Origin: Diplodia intermedia | Taxonomy: Eukaryota; Ascomycota; Dothideomycetes; Botryosphaeriales; Botryosphaeriaceae | Direction of reading: 5' to 3' | Length of the DNA: 40,527 nt | NCBI GenBank assembly: GCA_021495925.1 | Contig: JAKEKT010000161.1 | Coordinates: forward strand, 1-40,527 | Shown here: piece by piece, positions 1 through 9,529 of the stretch | How the letters are laid out: each line of letters starts with the position of its first letter | How positions within the stretch are numbered: position 1 is the stretch's first letter | The notes under the pieces: model-generated | What the model was told of the DNA's origin: nothing | Database searches by the model: none | The model's input: only the letters and a program-made list of their open reading frames with translations | Translations under genes and position numbers: made by a program

Positions 1-840
1 GGAGGGCGGCGGCGGCGAGCAGAGTGAGATGGTGTTTGTTTGCGGGCCGCCGGGGAGGGAGGAGATGTTGGTGGGGAAGGGGAGGCGGGGCGGGGAGGGG
101 CGTGGTGGTGGTGTAGATGTCGGTGTTGTTGAGTTGAGTTGGGCGTAAGAGCGTGGTGGAGAGCCGTTGGTGAGGATCCTTGTGCTTGGAACGGGCTATA
201 TCTCCATGACACCGGAATCAGGAATAATCTACCATCAGACTACTACTCAAATCCTCACGCTCAATATTTCCCGTCCAGCGCGTGGTGAGCGAAACGGACC
301 ACGACGCCGCCGAAACTCGTTGCCGCAGGTCCCTTGCATGAGTCATGCGGCGCATGTGCGACCGACGTCGTCCAAACTTGAACAGCAACAACTTCTAAAA
401 TTCCGCGCTTCCAACGTCGTAACTCGTCGCGCGTGCTAGGTAGTTTACGTCGACCTACGTAAGGCGTTGGAGGCGGGCGTGCCGTTTTGATGGGGCGCGA
501 ACGGCGTCGTTTTGACCGAGGGCGATGGAGAGAGGGGCGGTTTGCTGGGCGTCGAGTTTTTCGAGAGGGTGGAGGGTCGGAAGGCGGGGCGGGTGGTGGT
601 GAGGGATGGGGTCGTCGTGGGGGATGGCGGGGTGGAGGCGATGATGGGGGATGGGGCTGCGGGTGGTGGGAGGGGTGGTCGAGGCGGAGGCGGAAGGGGG
701 AGGGGTGGGTGGAAGCATGGACGGAGGGGTGGGACTTCGGAGGTGGTTTGATTGGGGGCGGGCGTGCGGTGGGCGGAGCAGGTTTGTGGAGATGTCTGTT
801 TTGGGAGGAGGAAAAAAACCGAAAGCAGGAACTTCAATTA
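1..840 (-). other. possible minus-strand coding remnants at the left edge
   Basis: Read on the minus strand, two C-rich stretches (about 170-1 and 800-450) are open and use C-ending codons like the 5' parts of real genes in this window. The first ends with a Ser/Pro-rich reading that runs off the window. The second is Pro/Ser/Thr-rich and ends at a GTAGGT donor-like site near 456. Neither has a clear ATG in its best frame and no domain is recognisable. They could be exons of one truncated low-complexity gene or simply C-rich noncoding DNA. Confidence 0.22.
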
Positions 841-1538
841 ACGAAATTAAAAAGACGGCGGTGGACGGCTCATCCACTACTACGTCCGTTTCTACGCCTT
901 TCCAAAGAGTGCATGCTTTCCAGCTCAACATCCTCATCGTCCGATTCTCGCGCATGCTCGTGTACGTCATGCGCTGGCAGCAATTGATGGGAGGCAGCGG
1001 AGGCTTCGGAGCTTCCCACGTACGGGCTTAAACACGTCTCCATTGCGGCATTGAAGCCGCCACTCCCCTCAGAAACACAGCCCTGACTTATTAAGCTGAG
1101 CGAACTATAGGCCTTGTTGGCTGTCGGCGTTCGGAGTGTCCATCGCTGATGACGAGCCGTGAAAAGCAATATTGCATTTGTAACCCTAGATCAATTATTT
1201 CGGCCCCCACCCACAAGGCTGCGCATGCTACCAGTAATCACCTACCCAGTCACCCTCGCTGATGGCTGCCTCACAAAGGCGACGCGCATATCTTGGCGCT
1301 GACACTTGTGCGAAAGGCTGGCGTGGTGGGGGCCGTATGGGCGGAGTTTGGTCATCTGAACAGCTGAAGTTGGAGAGGTGGCACAGCAGAGCCGCGTGCG
1401 CGACGAGGCTGAAAGTTTCAACTTTGCAAAAGGGGCAGGAGAAGAATAGAAATGTTTGTGAAAGGTCGAACTACTTCTACACAAGCTCAGCAATGTGAAA
1501 TCCAAAGAAATACAATCACAGAACAAGCGCCTCGAACC
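841..1538. other. intergenic, no gene seen
   Basis: This stretch lies downstream of the HET gene (minus strand). Only short, low-quality open frames are present. No RNA gene, repeat or promoter motif stands out. Confidence 0.5.
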
Positions 1539-3758
1539 TCAGTATATCTCAAACTCTTGCTCTTGAAGCTTTCCCTCTGTTACCGCCTCTACGGCCTCTC
1601 CGTTCATGAGCCCGTCAATCCAACTGGCTCCAACCATGCCGAAGAGGTCGTTTTCCTCGGATTTCTGAGAGCCCAGCCTGCGTTTCCAGTTGGATTTCCG
1701 TCTCAATATGAAGGGAAGACCGCAGCCGTAGAGAACACTCACGATGTCCCCTTTCTTCATTCCAGGTGGTCCAAGTCCCATGTATCCGTCTGTGGTAATG
1801 AAGAAACGCTTGCCAATACAACTGAGCCACGACAGATCTACCCATTCTTCAGCATCGCCCTCTGCCCCCTTTAATACCTCGTCAAACTCTTTGAAACACT
1901 GGGATCGTCGAGTTCTTTGGCGTTCTTTTGTAATATACTTTGCCAAAGCTGCACAGAGGCATTGTAGATGACTTGAATGGACCTCCTCCCTGTCTATCGA
2001 TTCATCCGGCTGGTTAATCGAAGTAGTTATTCGACAGATAATTTGAAGAAGATCAAGTGGTTGTATGTCCGGTCGTCTCGCGAAGGCCGCTTCCAAGATG
2101 CGCAAAGTCAATGGACGCCGGAGTCCCGAGAGAATCCCATACAGTATAAAAAGCCCGATCTCCGTGCGATCAATCACACCACCATATGTCTTGGCTAGAG
2201 GAATTGTGTTCTGCTTCAGGTGATTTCTCACGACCCTGGTCCACTCTTTCCAATCGCGTCCGTGCAGAAACTGGCTGAGGATTGTCTCAACGGGCAGGCA
2301 CATCGCGACCGTGTCGACAGCGATGCCTTGGACTTTGATGTGCTGGGACATATCAACAGCTTGCACTTGCATAGGTACACTTCCACCGGCGCGCCATCGA
2401 GGATCGATTTCAAGATCGTACTGAATACTCGTGCCTGGGTCACCATTGTCGTCTTTTTGTGTCTCAACCTCCGAGTGTTCAAAATAGACATTGATCCAGT
2501 TGAAAGAACTATAGATACAGCTCCAGTCGGGTGTCCATGTTGGGGGAAGCTTCCAGTATCGACCCAACAACAGGCGATGCCGTGTCCAAAGTGGGCCGTA
2601 CGTGAAGAGGGTCTCACATATCGGAGCGAGACTATTCGGACTCTCCAGAATGAAATACCTGGCCACCCTGGCATAGATTTCGTATGTATCCGTGCGGTAA
2701 TCCGGTCGGAGGGCCTCTGGAAGCGTCTGGATAGCTTTGCTGGGGGTATCTCGAGAATTTTGCACGTTGTTCCCTTCGCGTGCCAAACCGAGCAAAGCGA
2801 AGACTTTATCTCGAGGATTTGAGACGCGAAACAGGTTCCATGTCCTGTAGATCAAGGTCGCCATGTTCATTCTGCTGCTTGTACTCTGTCGAATCCCGCG
2901 TATGGAGTTGACGCATTTAGCAGCAGCTTCCACATGGCCCAGCATGCGGAGCTCAACATACGCCGGATTAGACCTCATGAACGACGCTATACACGAAAAC
3001 TGATTCCACTCGCACATAGAATGGCCGCACAGCACAACAGGATCTTTTGCTGACAGAGCAACCTCTTGTATCACCCACAGTCTGCTAGTCCACGGCCGGC
3101 GAAGCAGCTCGAGGGAGCTGGACCAAAGTGGGCTTTTGATATCCGTACCTCCGTCCTCTTGGCCGAGTCGTTGGAGTATCTTTGCGATTCTTGGGTCAAA
3201 CTCATCCTTTGCCACAAGGTACGTGTGTCCTCCCAGGTTCCCGGTCTCTTCTTGCCACATTGATAGTATCTTCCGAGCAAGACCGAAGCCTGCAGGCGCA
3301 ATGCCGTCAGGATCAGGCCCCAGCCAGATCAAGGTCCGAAGGGCGGAGCTGTAGATCCGACCCATCATTTGAACCTGGGACGAGCGCTCATCCGCATCGG
3401 CCTGGTTGATGCAGACCTGGTCGATCCAGAAGTATCTGTGCTCCAGTTCCCATGCAGGATGTCCCTCTCGATCGGAATGAAGGGTTCGGAGACGGCGTAT
3501 TGCTTCGGCAAGGCTTGGGGTGATTTTGAGGAGCTTCCCGTCGCAGAAAAGCGTATCGTTCTTCTTCTGCTTTCCCCAACAGTAGCTGAGAGCGAAGTAG
3601 GGAGGGGCTCGGTCGAGCGTGGTGCGTATGAGGGTTCCGTGGAGGTCTTCGGTGTCGTCAGGCTCGTCGCCCAGGCGGAGAAGGCGGATGGCGTTCGGCT
3701 CGTGGAGCGGCTCGTACTCGTAGGACGCATGGCGTCTGTCTCTGAATCGGACTTGCAT
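1539..3758 (-). CDS. HET-domain (heterokaryon incompatibility) protein
   Basis: Single-exon gene of 739 codons plus stop. Residues 1-50 read like the usual lead-in of fungal HET proteins (YEYEPL...IRLLRL). The HET domain follows: FALSYCWG at about 55-62, YFWIDQVCINQ at 109-119, then QMMGRIYSSALRTLIWLG at 130-147 and a later PWTSRLWVIQEVAL block. The remaining ~450 residues are the poorly conserved C-terminal region typical of the family, with no second domain I can name. HET proteins act in non-self recognition after hyphal fusion and can trigger cell death, but most family members are uncharacterised. The ATG at 3758 is chosen because it immediately precedes the conserved lead-in. The gene is divergent from the GST gene. 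No frameshift or internal stop is seen, so it looks intact. Confidence 0.9.
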   Translation of the reverse strand: MQVRFRDRRHASYEYEPLHEPNAIRLLRLGDEPDDTEDLHGTLIRTTLDRAPPYFALSYCWGKQKKNDTLFCDGKLLKITPSLAEAIRRLRTLHSDREGHPAWELEHRYFWIDQVCINQADADERSSQVQMMGRIYSSALRTLIWLGPDPDGIAPAGFGLARKILSMWQEETGNLGGHTYLVAKDEFDPRIAKILQRLGQEDGGTDIKSPLWSSSLELLRRPWTSRLWVIQEVALSAKDPVVLCGHSMCEWNQFSCIASFMRSNPAYVELRMLGHVEAAAKCVNSIRGIRQSTSSRMNMATLIYRTWNLFRVSNPRDKVFALLGLAREGNNVQNSRDTPSKAIQTLPEALRPDYRTDTYEIYARVARYFILESPNSLAPICETLFTYGPLWTRHRLLLGRYWKLPPTWTPDWSCIYSSFNWINVYFEHSEVETQKDDNGDPGTSIQYDLEIDPRWRAGGSVPMQVQAVDMSQHIKVQGIAVDTVAMCLPVETILSQFLHGRDWKEWTRVVRNHLKQNTIPLAKTYGGVIDRTEIGLFILYGILSGLRRPLTLRILEAAFARRPDIQPLDLLQIICRITTSINQPDESIDREEVHSSHLQCLCAALAKYITKERQRTRRSQCFKEFDEVLKGAEGDAEEWVDLSWLSCIGKRFFITTDGYMGLGPPGMKKGDIVSVLYGCGLPFILRRKSNWKRRLGSQKSEENDLFGMVGASWIDGLMNGEAVEAVTEGKLQEQEFEIY

Positions 3759-4673
3759 GTCGGCAGCGGTGACAGGCGTGTTTGTGGGGATGCACAGTAT
3801 TGATGAGGTGTCGGGGAAGAGGAGTGAGATTTCAGCCTTGGGTTTGAAGTCCGTGAGGGGGGTTATGCAGCTGCCTGCAAGCCATTCAGCTGATGGTCAG
3901 GACTGACCACCAATCAAACGGTCATGGCCGTAGTACAACAGCCTCATTCGCTCGCCTATAAAGACCAATGTACGTGGAACATTATTCCGAGTTTTCAGTG
4001 CATAGTTATAAGAGAATATACATCCCAATGTTTTGAAAGTCATTAAGAATGTTCGGAGTAAAGTTCTACAGCTTGCACAAAGTCACTGCGCAGATGCCCG
4101 ACGATATTCTCCCTAAACAGCAAATATTTTTCCTACACTCGTAGTGTAAGCCGGATGGCACCCCCAGCTGAGCCTCACTACTCATAGTTCTTCTATTCAG
4201 ATGTAGTCGAAAGCTATCTCGCTTAAGAATAAAGAAAGAAGCCGGTGCCGGTCTTACATTAGCATTTATAACTTACGATCAGAGCGCAGACAAAAACAAC
4301 ACTTTCCTAATAATACAGCAAAAAACAATTCCTCTAAGAATATCCTGATGCAGCAAGTTTCCTTGGTTGCTTGCAACCTTGCGGGCCGAGTTCCCGTGTG
4401 ACCCTGCGTCTACCCGGCGCTTATGTAGCTGACCTCACGCCCTGCGGGATCCTTTCCCTCGCAGATCGACGGTTCCTGCGAGATCTCCGTCCTTGCGGCT
4501 CTGTGTGCGAGACATCAACTTAATCATTCGCTATAGGCGGCAGCTCCCGTGCCTATCGTACGATATAGTGTTCCGATACGCGTACAGTCGATTGTTTGTT
4601 GCACGGCTGCGTAAGCAGCTGAAAGGCAGCCTACCAAATGGAGCAAGGGCCGTGCACTAGCACATCACCCACT
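3759..4673. promoter_or_regulatory. divergent intergenic region HET / GST
   Basis: About 0.9 kb of noncoding DNA between the divergent HET and GST genes. It includes a CCAAT at 3910-3914, TATAAAG at 3957-3963, and a moderately AT-rich block from about 3950 to 4350. No gene is supported. Which of these boxes serves which gene cannot be told from the sequence. Confidence 0.4.
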
Positions 4674-4730
4674 ATGAGTCAACGTGAATCACTCAGATCT
4701 TCCCCGCGTCAGCGACCAGATCATAAATAA
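4674..4730 (+). other. upstream ORF (18 codons) before the GST gene
   Basis: ATG at 4674 opens an 18-codon frame ending in TAA at 4728-4730, out of frame with the GST start at 4915. If the transcript begins upstream of it, this uORF could limit GST translation. A TATA-like CATAAATAAG at 4721-4730 overlaps its end, so transcription might instead begin downstream and omit it. Confidence 0.3.
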
Positions 4731-4750
4731 GCCAATTGAAGAGTCCACAT
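4731..4750 (+). promoter_or_regulatory. 20-bp element shared with the MFS upstream region (copy 1)
   Basis: GCCAATTGAAGAGTCCACAT lies 165 bp upstream of the GST ATG. It differs at one base from the copy at 7791-7810 next to the MFS start. It contains GCCAAT, a CCAAT-box-like core. The two copies fall in different reading frames relative to the downstream genes, so conservation is at DNA level. Confidence 0.5.
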
Positions 4751-4788
4751 TCACCCATCCCGCCACCATCCTCGTCAAGAACAAATTA

Positions 4789-4914
4789 TCCAACCCGTCA
4801 GAGAAAAGCCCTCCCACCACAATTCCATCCCCCGCCATCCTCCCCGTCCAAAACACCTCCACATCCAACCTGTCGGAACCAAGCCCCCCCACCACGACCC
4901 CTGCACCCCCCACC
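4789..4914 (+). repeat. imperfect 75-bp tandem repeat upstream of GST
   Basis: Units start at 4789 (TCCAACCCGTC...) and 4864 (TCCAACCTGTC...) and stay similar for about 50 bp. The segment is open in frame with the GST gene and would encode a Ser/Pro/Thr-rich repeat, but no in-frame ATG precedes 4915. It is most simply 5' flank or UTR. Confidence 0.45.
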
Positions 4915-5760
4915 ATGGCGACGCCCTCCAACCCCATCGCCTTCTACGACATCGCCCACCGGCCCCCGGTCGAAGAAACGTGCTGCTCGCCCAACCCGTC
5001 CAAAACGCGGCTCGCGCTAAACCTCAAGCGCGCCCCCCACAAAACGACCTGGGTCCCCATGCCCGACATCAGCGGCGTGCGGCAGCAGCTCGGCGCGGCG
5101 GCGGTGCGCCAGTTCGCCGACGGGTCCGACTTCCACACGCTGCCCGTCGCCGTCGACCCGAGCACCACGCCCCCCTCCGTCCTCGGCGACTCCTTCGACA
5201 TCGCCGCGCACCTGCAGCGGACGTACCCGGACGCCGGCGACGGCGACCTGTTCCCGCCGCACGCGAACCTCGCCTTCCCCCTCGCGCCGGGCAGCACGGC
5301 GGCGATGCTGGTGCCGTTGACGCCGGTCCGCGAGAGCGCGTATCCGGCGTACGCGCGATTTAATGTCGACGTCGACGCGGCGTTTACCGCGCACGTGCAG
5401 CTGTGCGTGCAGGGCATCCCGTTCGACCCCGCGACGGCGGCGGCCAGCCGCGCCGAGTTCGTGCGGCGCGCGGGGGTGGGGGCGTGGGACGACTTCGCGC
5501 TCGAGGGCGCGGCGCGGGGCAAGGTGCTGGCGTCGTTTGAGGAGACGCTGGGGCCGTTGGCGGCGCTGTTTGAGAGGGATGCGGGCGGTCCGTTTTTGTT
5601 GGGCGCGAGGGCGTGTTATGCGGATTGCATTGTTGGCGGCTGGTTGCGGATGATGGCGGTGACGCTGCCGGAGGGGGAGTGGGAGATGTTGAGGGGCTGG
5701 CATGGTGGCGTGTTTGGGAGGCTGCATGATGCGTTGAAGGTGTATGCGGAGGTGAAGTGA
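4915..5760 (+). CDS. glutathione S-transferase-like protein (UstS type)
   Basis: Intronless, 281 codons plus stop. The start is the ATG at 4915 in a good context (CACCATGG). It is the first ATG in frame, although the frame stays open upstream. The N-terminal thioredoxin-like GST domain shows NPIAFYDIAHRPPVE, then CCSPNPSKTRLALNL (residues about 22-36), WVPMPDI, and the cis-Pro/GDSF-type segment TLPVAVDP...LGDSFDIAAHLQ. The second half is a helical GST C-terminal domain ending FLLGARACYADCIVGGWLRMM. This arrangement matches the fungal UstS/beta-etherase-like GST group, often found in secondary-metabolite clusters. The CCS trio near the expected catalytic Ser/Cys site suggests Cys- or Ser-type chemistry, but the substrate is unknown. 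Sense-strand composition swings from C-rich (5') to G-rich (3'). Confidence 0.85.
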   Translation: MATPSNPIAFYDIAHRPPVEETCCSPNPSKTRLALNLKRAPHKTTWVPMPDISGVRQQLGAAAVRQFADGSDFHTLPVAVDPSTTPPSVLGDSFDIAAHLQRTYPDAGDGDLFPPHANLAFPLAPGSTAAMLVPLTPVRESAYPAYARFNVDVDAAFTAHVQLCVQGIPFDPATAAASRAEFVRRAGVGAWDDFALEGAARGKVLASFEETLGPLAALFERDAGGPFLLGARACYADCIVGGWLRMMAVTLPEGEWEMLRGWHGGVFGRLHDALKVYAEVK

Positions 5761-6350
5761 AGTAGCGTGGTGGTGGTGGTGGTGGTGAGTCGGACGCGGT
5801 TGGGAGTGTGTGAGAGGGGTCCTGTGCTTCAAAAGGGTTTGGAAAATTACATGGTTATGGCGTTTGTTCTGGCAGTCTTTCGGAGTAAAGGTAGAGACAA
5901 TAGGTGGATGGCAATTGATTGGATGATGGAAAAAATAGCTTATGAAATCACTACTTTCGCGACGGGATTTAATCCACCTCATACACTTACAGTTTACTTC
6001 ATTCTATCAATTTCCAGACCAAAATCCCCTATCCCTAAGAAGGCTACAGAGACATTGACTGACCATGACGCGCCGAGAATCGTGTGTTGGAAGAGCGGGC
6101 TACATTTGACGGGCCGCGAAGACACTAAGGCTAAGGCTAAAGTATCAGGTAGGCCAATTACGAACAAGGGCTACAACCCCGCTCTAGCTGAGAGCCTGGA
6201 ACCTACACGGAGTATTTTCTATCCCCCAACTCATCTCTTGTTGTTGTAAGTACGAGGAGAATCCCCTGCTGCACGACTAAAAACGTTGACTCTGCATCGC
6301 AAGACGCCATTTGTCTCTGAACATCTCCAATACAACCGTGCTTGCCTGCC
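5761..6350. other. intergenic GST / fructosamine-kinase-like
   Basis: Holds the GST 3' end with a (GGT)n microsatellite at about 5768-5788, and the upstream region of the next gene. No additional gene or clear core promoter motif is seen. Confidence 0.5.
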
Positions 6351-7506
6351 ATGAGTGCAGTAGTCCACGAGCTACTCAATTGCGCCCCGCCAGACACGCC
6401 TTATCCATCTGGAGGATTCCCCGTCGACCCCGAAGTCCTTGCCAAGTTCCCTGTCGGAACAAAGATCGTCTCAGCCACCCCATTCGGGACATCAGCCTGG
6501 ACCATCACTGCTTGCCTTCAAGTTTCGCTGCCTAGAGGCACCATCGAGCGTTATTTCCTGAAATGCGCCAGCGAAGACGCCGGCCGCGCTCTCATCGAAG
6601 GGGAATTCAACGCCATGTCAGCAATCTACGAGGCCGCACCCGATTTCGTTCCGAAGCCTCACTCGTGGGGAGAATTCCGCAACAAGGAGCCGCGGACATA
6701 TTTCTTCCTCTCCCAGTTCATCGACATGGTCAGCAACCGGGTCCCGGAACCGAACCAGTTGTGTAAGAAGCTTGCGCGCCTGCACCGCGACAGCGTCTCC
6801 CCCACCGGCATGTTCGGTTTCCACGTCAAGACTTGCCAGGGCCGTTCGGCGCAGCATGTTGGCTGGGATGCCAGCTGGACCGCGTGCTTCACCAAGATGC
6901 TGCGCCACGTCATGAAGCTGGACGCCGACGCCAACGGTCGTTGGGACGCGTTCGACGAGATTGGGCGCAGGATCACGACGCGGGTGATCCCCCGATTGAT
7001 TGGCGCTCTCGAGGCTGATGGAAGGAGTGTCAAGCCGTGCTTGATCCACGCCGATCTCTGGGAGGGGAACACTGGAACGTCTGTCGAGACCGGCGACATC
7101 TACATCTTCGACGCTGCGTCCCTGTATGCTCACAACGAGATGGAAATCGGTGACTGGAGGTGCCATTACAACAAGATCCACAATGAGATATACACCCGGA
7201 CGTATCTGAAACATTTCGGCCCAAGCGCGCCAGAATCAGAATGGGATGACCGGAATCGCATTTATTGCGTCTACTACAACGTCATCTATTCTGTCAACCA
7301 CCTGGGCCAAGGCAAGGCCGTGCGCCAGAGGAAGGTACCTCTCTGCACGCTGCTATCCCACCTGCTGACTTTTTCAAAGAGCTTATGAGGATATGTACTA
7401 CCTCATCGACAAATACGCGCCGTTTTCCGATGGAGATGGCCCTCCGAGACTATCGGCGGATGAGAAAGTCGCCTTGTCGGCGGAACGGGACCATACCGCA
7501 ACCTAA
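6351..7506 (+). CDS. fructosamine-3-kinase-like protein (aminoglycoside/Fn3K phosphotransferase fold)
   Basis: Best model: exons 6351-7334 and 7390-7506, 366 residues. ATG 6351 gives MSAVVHELLN. The protein-kinase-like fold is shown by HADLWEGN around residue 232 (HxDLWxGN catalytic loop), followed by the metal-binding IFDAASLYAHNEMEIGDWR. Upstream, YFLKCASEDAG is the probable ATP-binding lysine segment. The family phosphorylates glycated lysines or other small substrates, but the fungal paralogues near GST and MFS genes are uncharacterised. Exon 2 encodes the conserved tail DMYYLIDKYAPF. The intron uses GTACCT and the third AG (7388-7389). The two nearer AGs put the tail out of frame, yet the codons just before the used AG still read Ala-Tyr-Glu, as I would expect in relatives, so the splice or a one-base indel needs confirming. 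Confidence 0.8.
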
Positions 7507-7790
7507 GACTTGTTGTTTTTGCTGCTACATTGAGCAGGGTGCGGAAACCGACTAATACAAAGCCTGAGCAGTCTATATATACGTTCAGGCATTTGAACGT
7601 ACAATGAAAACACGTAGACAGAGCCCGATGTTTCTGTTCCAGATCTCTACGTCAGTGTGATGTCAACCATGCAACTAGCCCGATTCTACTCTACCGTGTA
7701 TGCACCTCAAGTATAGTCGAAGTGGGGGTCCATGCTAGTCTGAGCCGCAGCCGTGTGGGGTGCCACTCCACATCGCAACAACCATTTACG

Positions 7791-7810
7791 GCCAACTGAA
7801 GAGTCCACAT
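7791..7810 (+). promoter_or_regulatory. 20-bp element shared with the GST upstream region (copy 2)
   Basis: GCCAACTGAAGAGTCCACAT ends 30 bp before the MFS ATG. It matches the element at 4731-4750 at 19 of 20 positions, and both copies are followed by C-rich CACC-containing DNA. It may be a common regulatory site or a copied promoter fragment. Confidence 0.5.
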
Positions 7811-7840
7811 CCCCCACCCTCCACCACCCGCCCACCCGCC

Positions 7841-9529
7841 ATGGATAAGAACCCCCCAAACGAGCTCGGCAACACCAACACAACACCAGCACCCCCCACC
7901 AAACAGTCAACCGTCTCATCCCGCACCGTCGAAACCTCGCCAACAAGCGACCGAGCACCACCACCACCACCACCACCACCACCACCAGCAGTAGCAGCCG
8001 CCCAACCCCAACCCCAACCCCAACCCCAACCCCCCTCCCCCTCCCCCTCCCCCTACGCCCTCCTCCCCCCCCTCCAACGCCTCCGCCTCACCCTCCTCAT
8101 CGGCCTCGCAACAACCACCTCCCCCCTAACCGCCACAACCTACCTCCCCCTCCTCCCCCTCCTCCAGCGCCACTACCACACCACCGCCCAATCCATAACC
8201 CTCACCCTAACAATCTACATCCTCTTCCAAGCCCTCTCCCCCACCCTCTTCGGCCCCCTCTCCGACACATCCGGCCGCCGCCCCATCTACCTCTGCACCC
8301 TCCTCCTCTACACCCTCGCGAACCTCGGTCTCGCGCTCAACGCCGGCAGCTTCGCGGCGCTGTGCGTGCTGCGCGCGCTGCAGAGCCTCGGCGCGAGCGC
8401 GGCGTTTGCGGTGGGTTATGGGGTTGTGGCGGATGTGTGTGCGGTGGGGGAGAGGGGGCGGGTTGTGGGGCCGGTGGGCGTGGGGGTGAATTTGGGGGCG
8501 TGCGTGGGGCCTGTGGTGGGCGGGTGGGTGGCGTGGGCGGGTGGTGGTGGGGTGGCGGGGGTTTTTTGGGTCCTGGTGGGGGTGGGCGCGGGGTTGTGGG
8601 GTGCGGTTGGGGTGGCGTTGCCGGAGACGTTGGGGGTGACGGCGGGGGCGGTGGGGGAGGAAGGGTGGTTTTGGGAGGGGTGTTGGTGGGGGGTTTGGAG
8701 GAGGGGGGTGAGGCGGTGGTGGTGGGGGGATGGTGGTGGTGATGAGGGGAGGCGGCGACGGCCACCGGCGGCGGCGAAGGTGGCTTTCCGCGAAAGGTGC
8801 CGCGGCGCCAATCCGCTGCGGTGTCTGCGCATCGTCTTCTACGCGGACGCGTTCCTGGCGCTGTGGATGCACGGCTCGTTCTACGCCGTCGACTACACGC
8901 TCGTCGCCGCGGTGCCGGGCGTGTTCAAGGACGTGTACGCCTTCGACGAGCTGCGGACGGGGCTGGCGTATCTGCCTCGCGGCGCGGGCATCATCGTCGG
9001 CGGCTACTGCAACGGCAGGCTCATGGACCGCAACTTCAGGACGACGGCCCGCCGGCTGGGCTGGACGCCCGATCCGGCTTCGAGAAACAACATCGATGAC
9101 TTCCCCATCGAGAAGGCACGCTCCCGAGGAAGCTTCTGGCTCCTGCTCGTCTCCACCGCTACCCTGGTGGGCTACGGATGGGCGGTCAGCAAGCATGTTC
9201 ACGTCTCCGTCCCGCTTGTGCTGCAGTTCGTACAGGGTTTCTGGGGAACCTGCTTCTACAACATCTATAACACGCTTTTGATCGACTTGTTTCCGCAAAG
9301 CCCCAGCACGGCGGCGGCGACGGCGAGCATGGTCCGTTGCGCCATGGCTGCCACCGGTGTTGCCATCTTGCAACCGTTGCTCGAAGTCGCTGGTTTGGGC
9401 TGGTACTTTACTTGCCTGGGTCTCTGGAGTGGCATCTGCGGCGCTGCTGCTATCTTTCTCATCCGAAAGAAGGGAATGGCCTGGAGAATGAAGAGGGTTT
9501 CAAGGAATCGTGTCGATCAGGCGGCGTAG
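7841..9529 (+). CDS. MFS transporter, DHA1 drug:H+ antiporter type
   Basis: Intronless, 562 residues, with ATG at 7841 (GCCATGG). Residues 1-75 are a low-complexity cytoplasmic tail: ten prolines in a row, then PQ and SP repeats. Transmembrane segments start at about residue 82. The MFS signature GPLSDTSGRRPIYL sits between TM2 and TM3. GACVGPVVGGW in TM5 is the antiporter motif C. A central loop (about 260-320) is unusually Trp/Gly/Arg-rich, then TM7-12 follow, ending in a basic tail. The motifs fit plasma-membrane efflux of drugs or organic acids (Qdr/citrate-exporter-like relatives); the substrate is not inferable. Its neighbours (GST upstream, Zn2Cys6 factor convergent downstream) suggest export in a detoxification module. 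The sense strand is extremely C-rich to about 8300, then G-rich at about 8400-8760. Confidence 0.9.
   Translation: MDKNPPNELGNTNTTPAPPTKQSTVSSRTVETSPTSDRAPPPPPPPPPPAVAAAQPQPQPQPQPPSPSPSPYALLPPLQRLRLTLLIGLATTTSPLTATTYLPLLPLLQRHYHTTAQSITLTLTIYILFQALSPTLFGPLSDTSGRRPIYLCTLLLYTLANLGLALNAGSFAALCVLRALQSLGASAAFAVGYGVVADVCAVGERGRVVGPVGVGVNLGACVGPVVGGWVAWAGGGGVAGVFWVLVGVGAGLWGAVGVALPETLGVTAGAVGEEGWFWEGCWWGVWRRGVRRWWWGDGGGDEGRRRRPPAAAKVAFRERCRGANPLRCLRIVFYADAFLALWMHGSFYAVDYTLVAAVPGVFKDVYAFDELRTGLAYLPRGAGIIVGGYCNGRLMDRNFRTTARRLGWTPDPASRNNIDDFPIEKARSRGSFWLLLVSTATLVGYGWAVSKHVHVSVPLVLQFVQGFWGTCFYNIYNTLLIDLFPQSPSTAAATASMVRCAMAATGVAILQPLLEVAGLGWYFTCLGLWSGICGAAAIFLIRKKGMAWRMKRVSRNRVDQAA
7958..8030 (+). repeat. 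coding microsatellites (CCA)10 and (CCCCAA)n
   Basis: CCA x10 at 7958-7987 encodes polyproline. A CCCCAA hexamer array at 8001-8030 encodes a Pro-Gln repeat, followed by CCCTCC-type runs. All are multiples of three, so length change would preserve the MFS frame. Confidence 0.85.

Noticed and set aside
455..970. 171-codon ATG-initiated minus-strand frame
   Set aside because: It starts with ATG but reads as Pro/His/Arg-rich low complexity in a different frame from the one with C-ending codons, and has no homology signal I recognise.
8207..9373. 388-codon minus-strand frame within the MFS gene
   Set aside because: Pro/His/Arg-rich shadow of the MFS coding strand.
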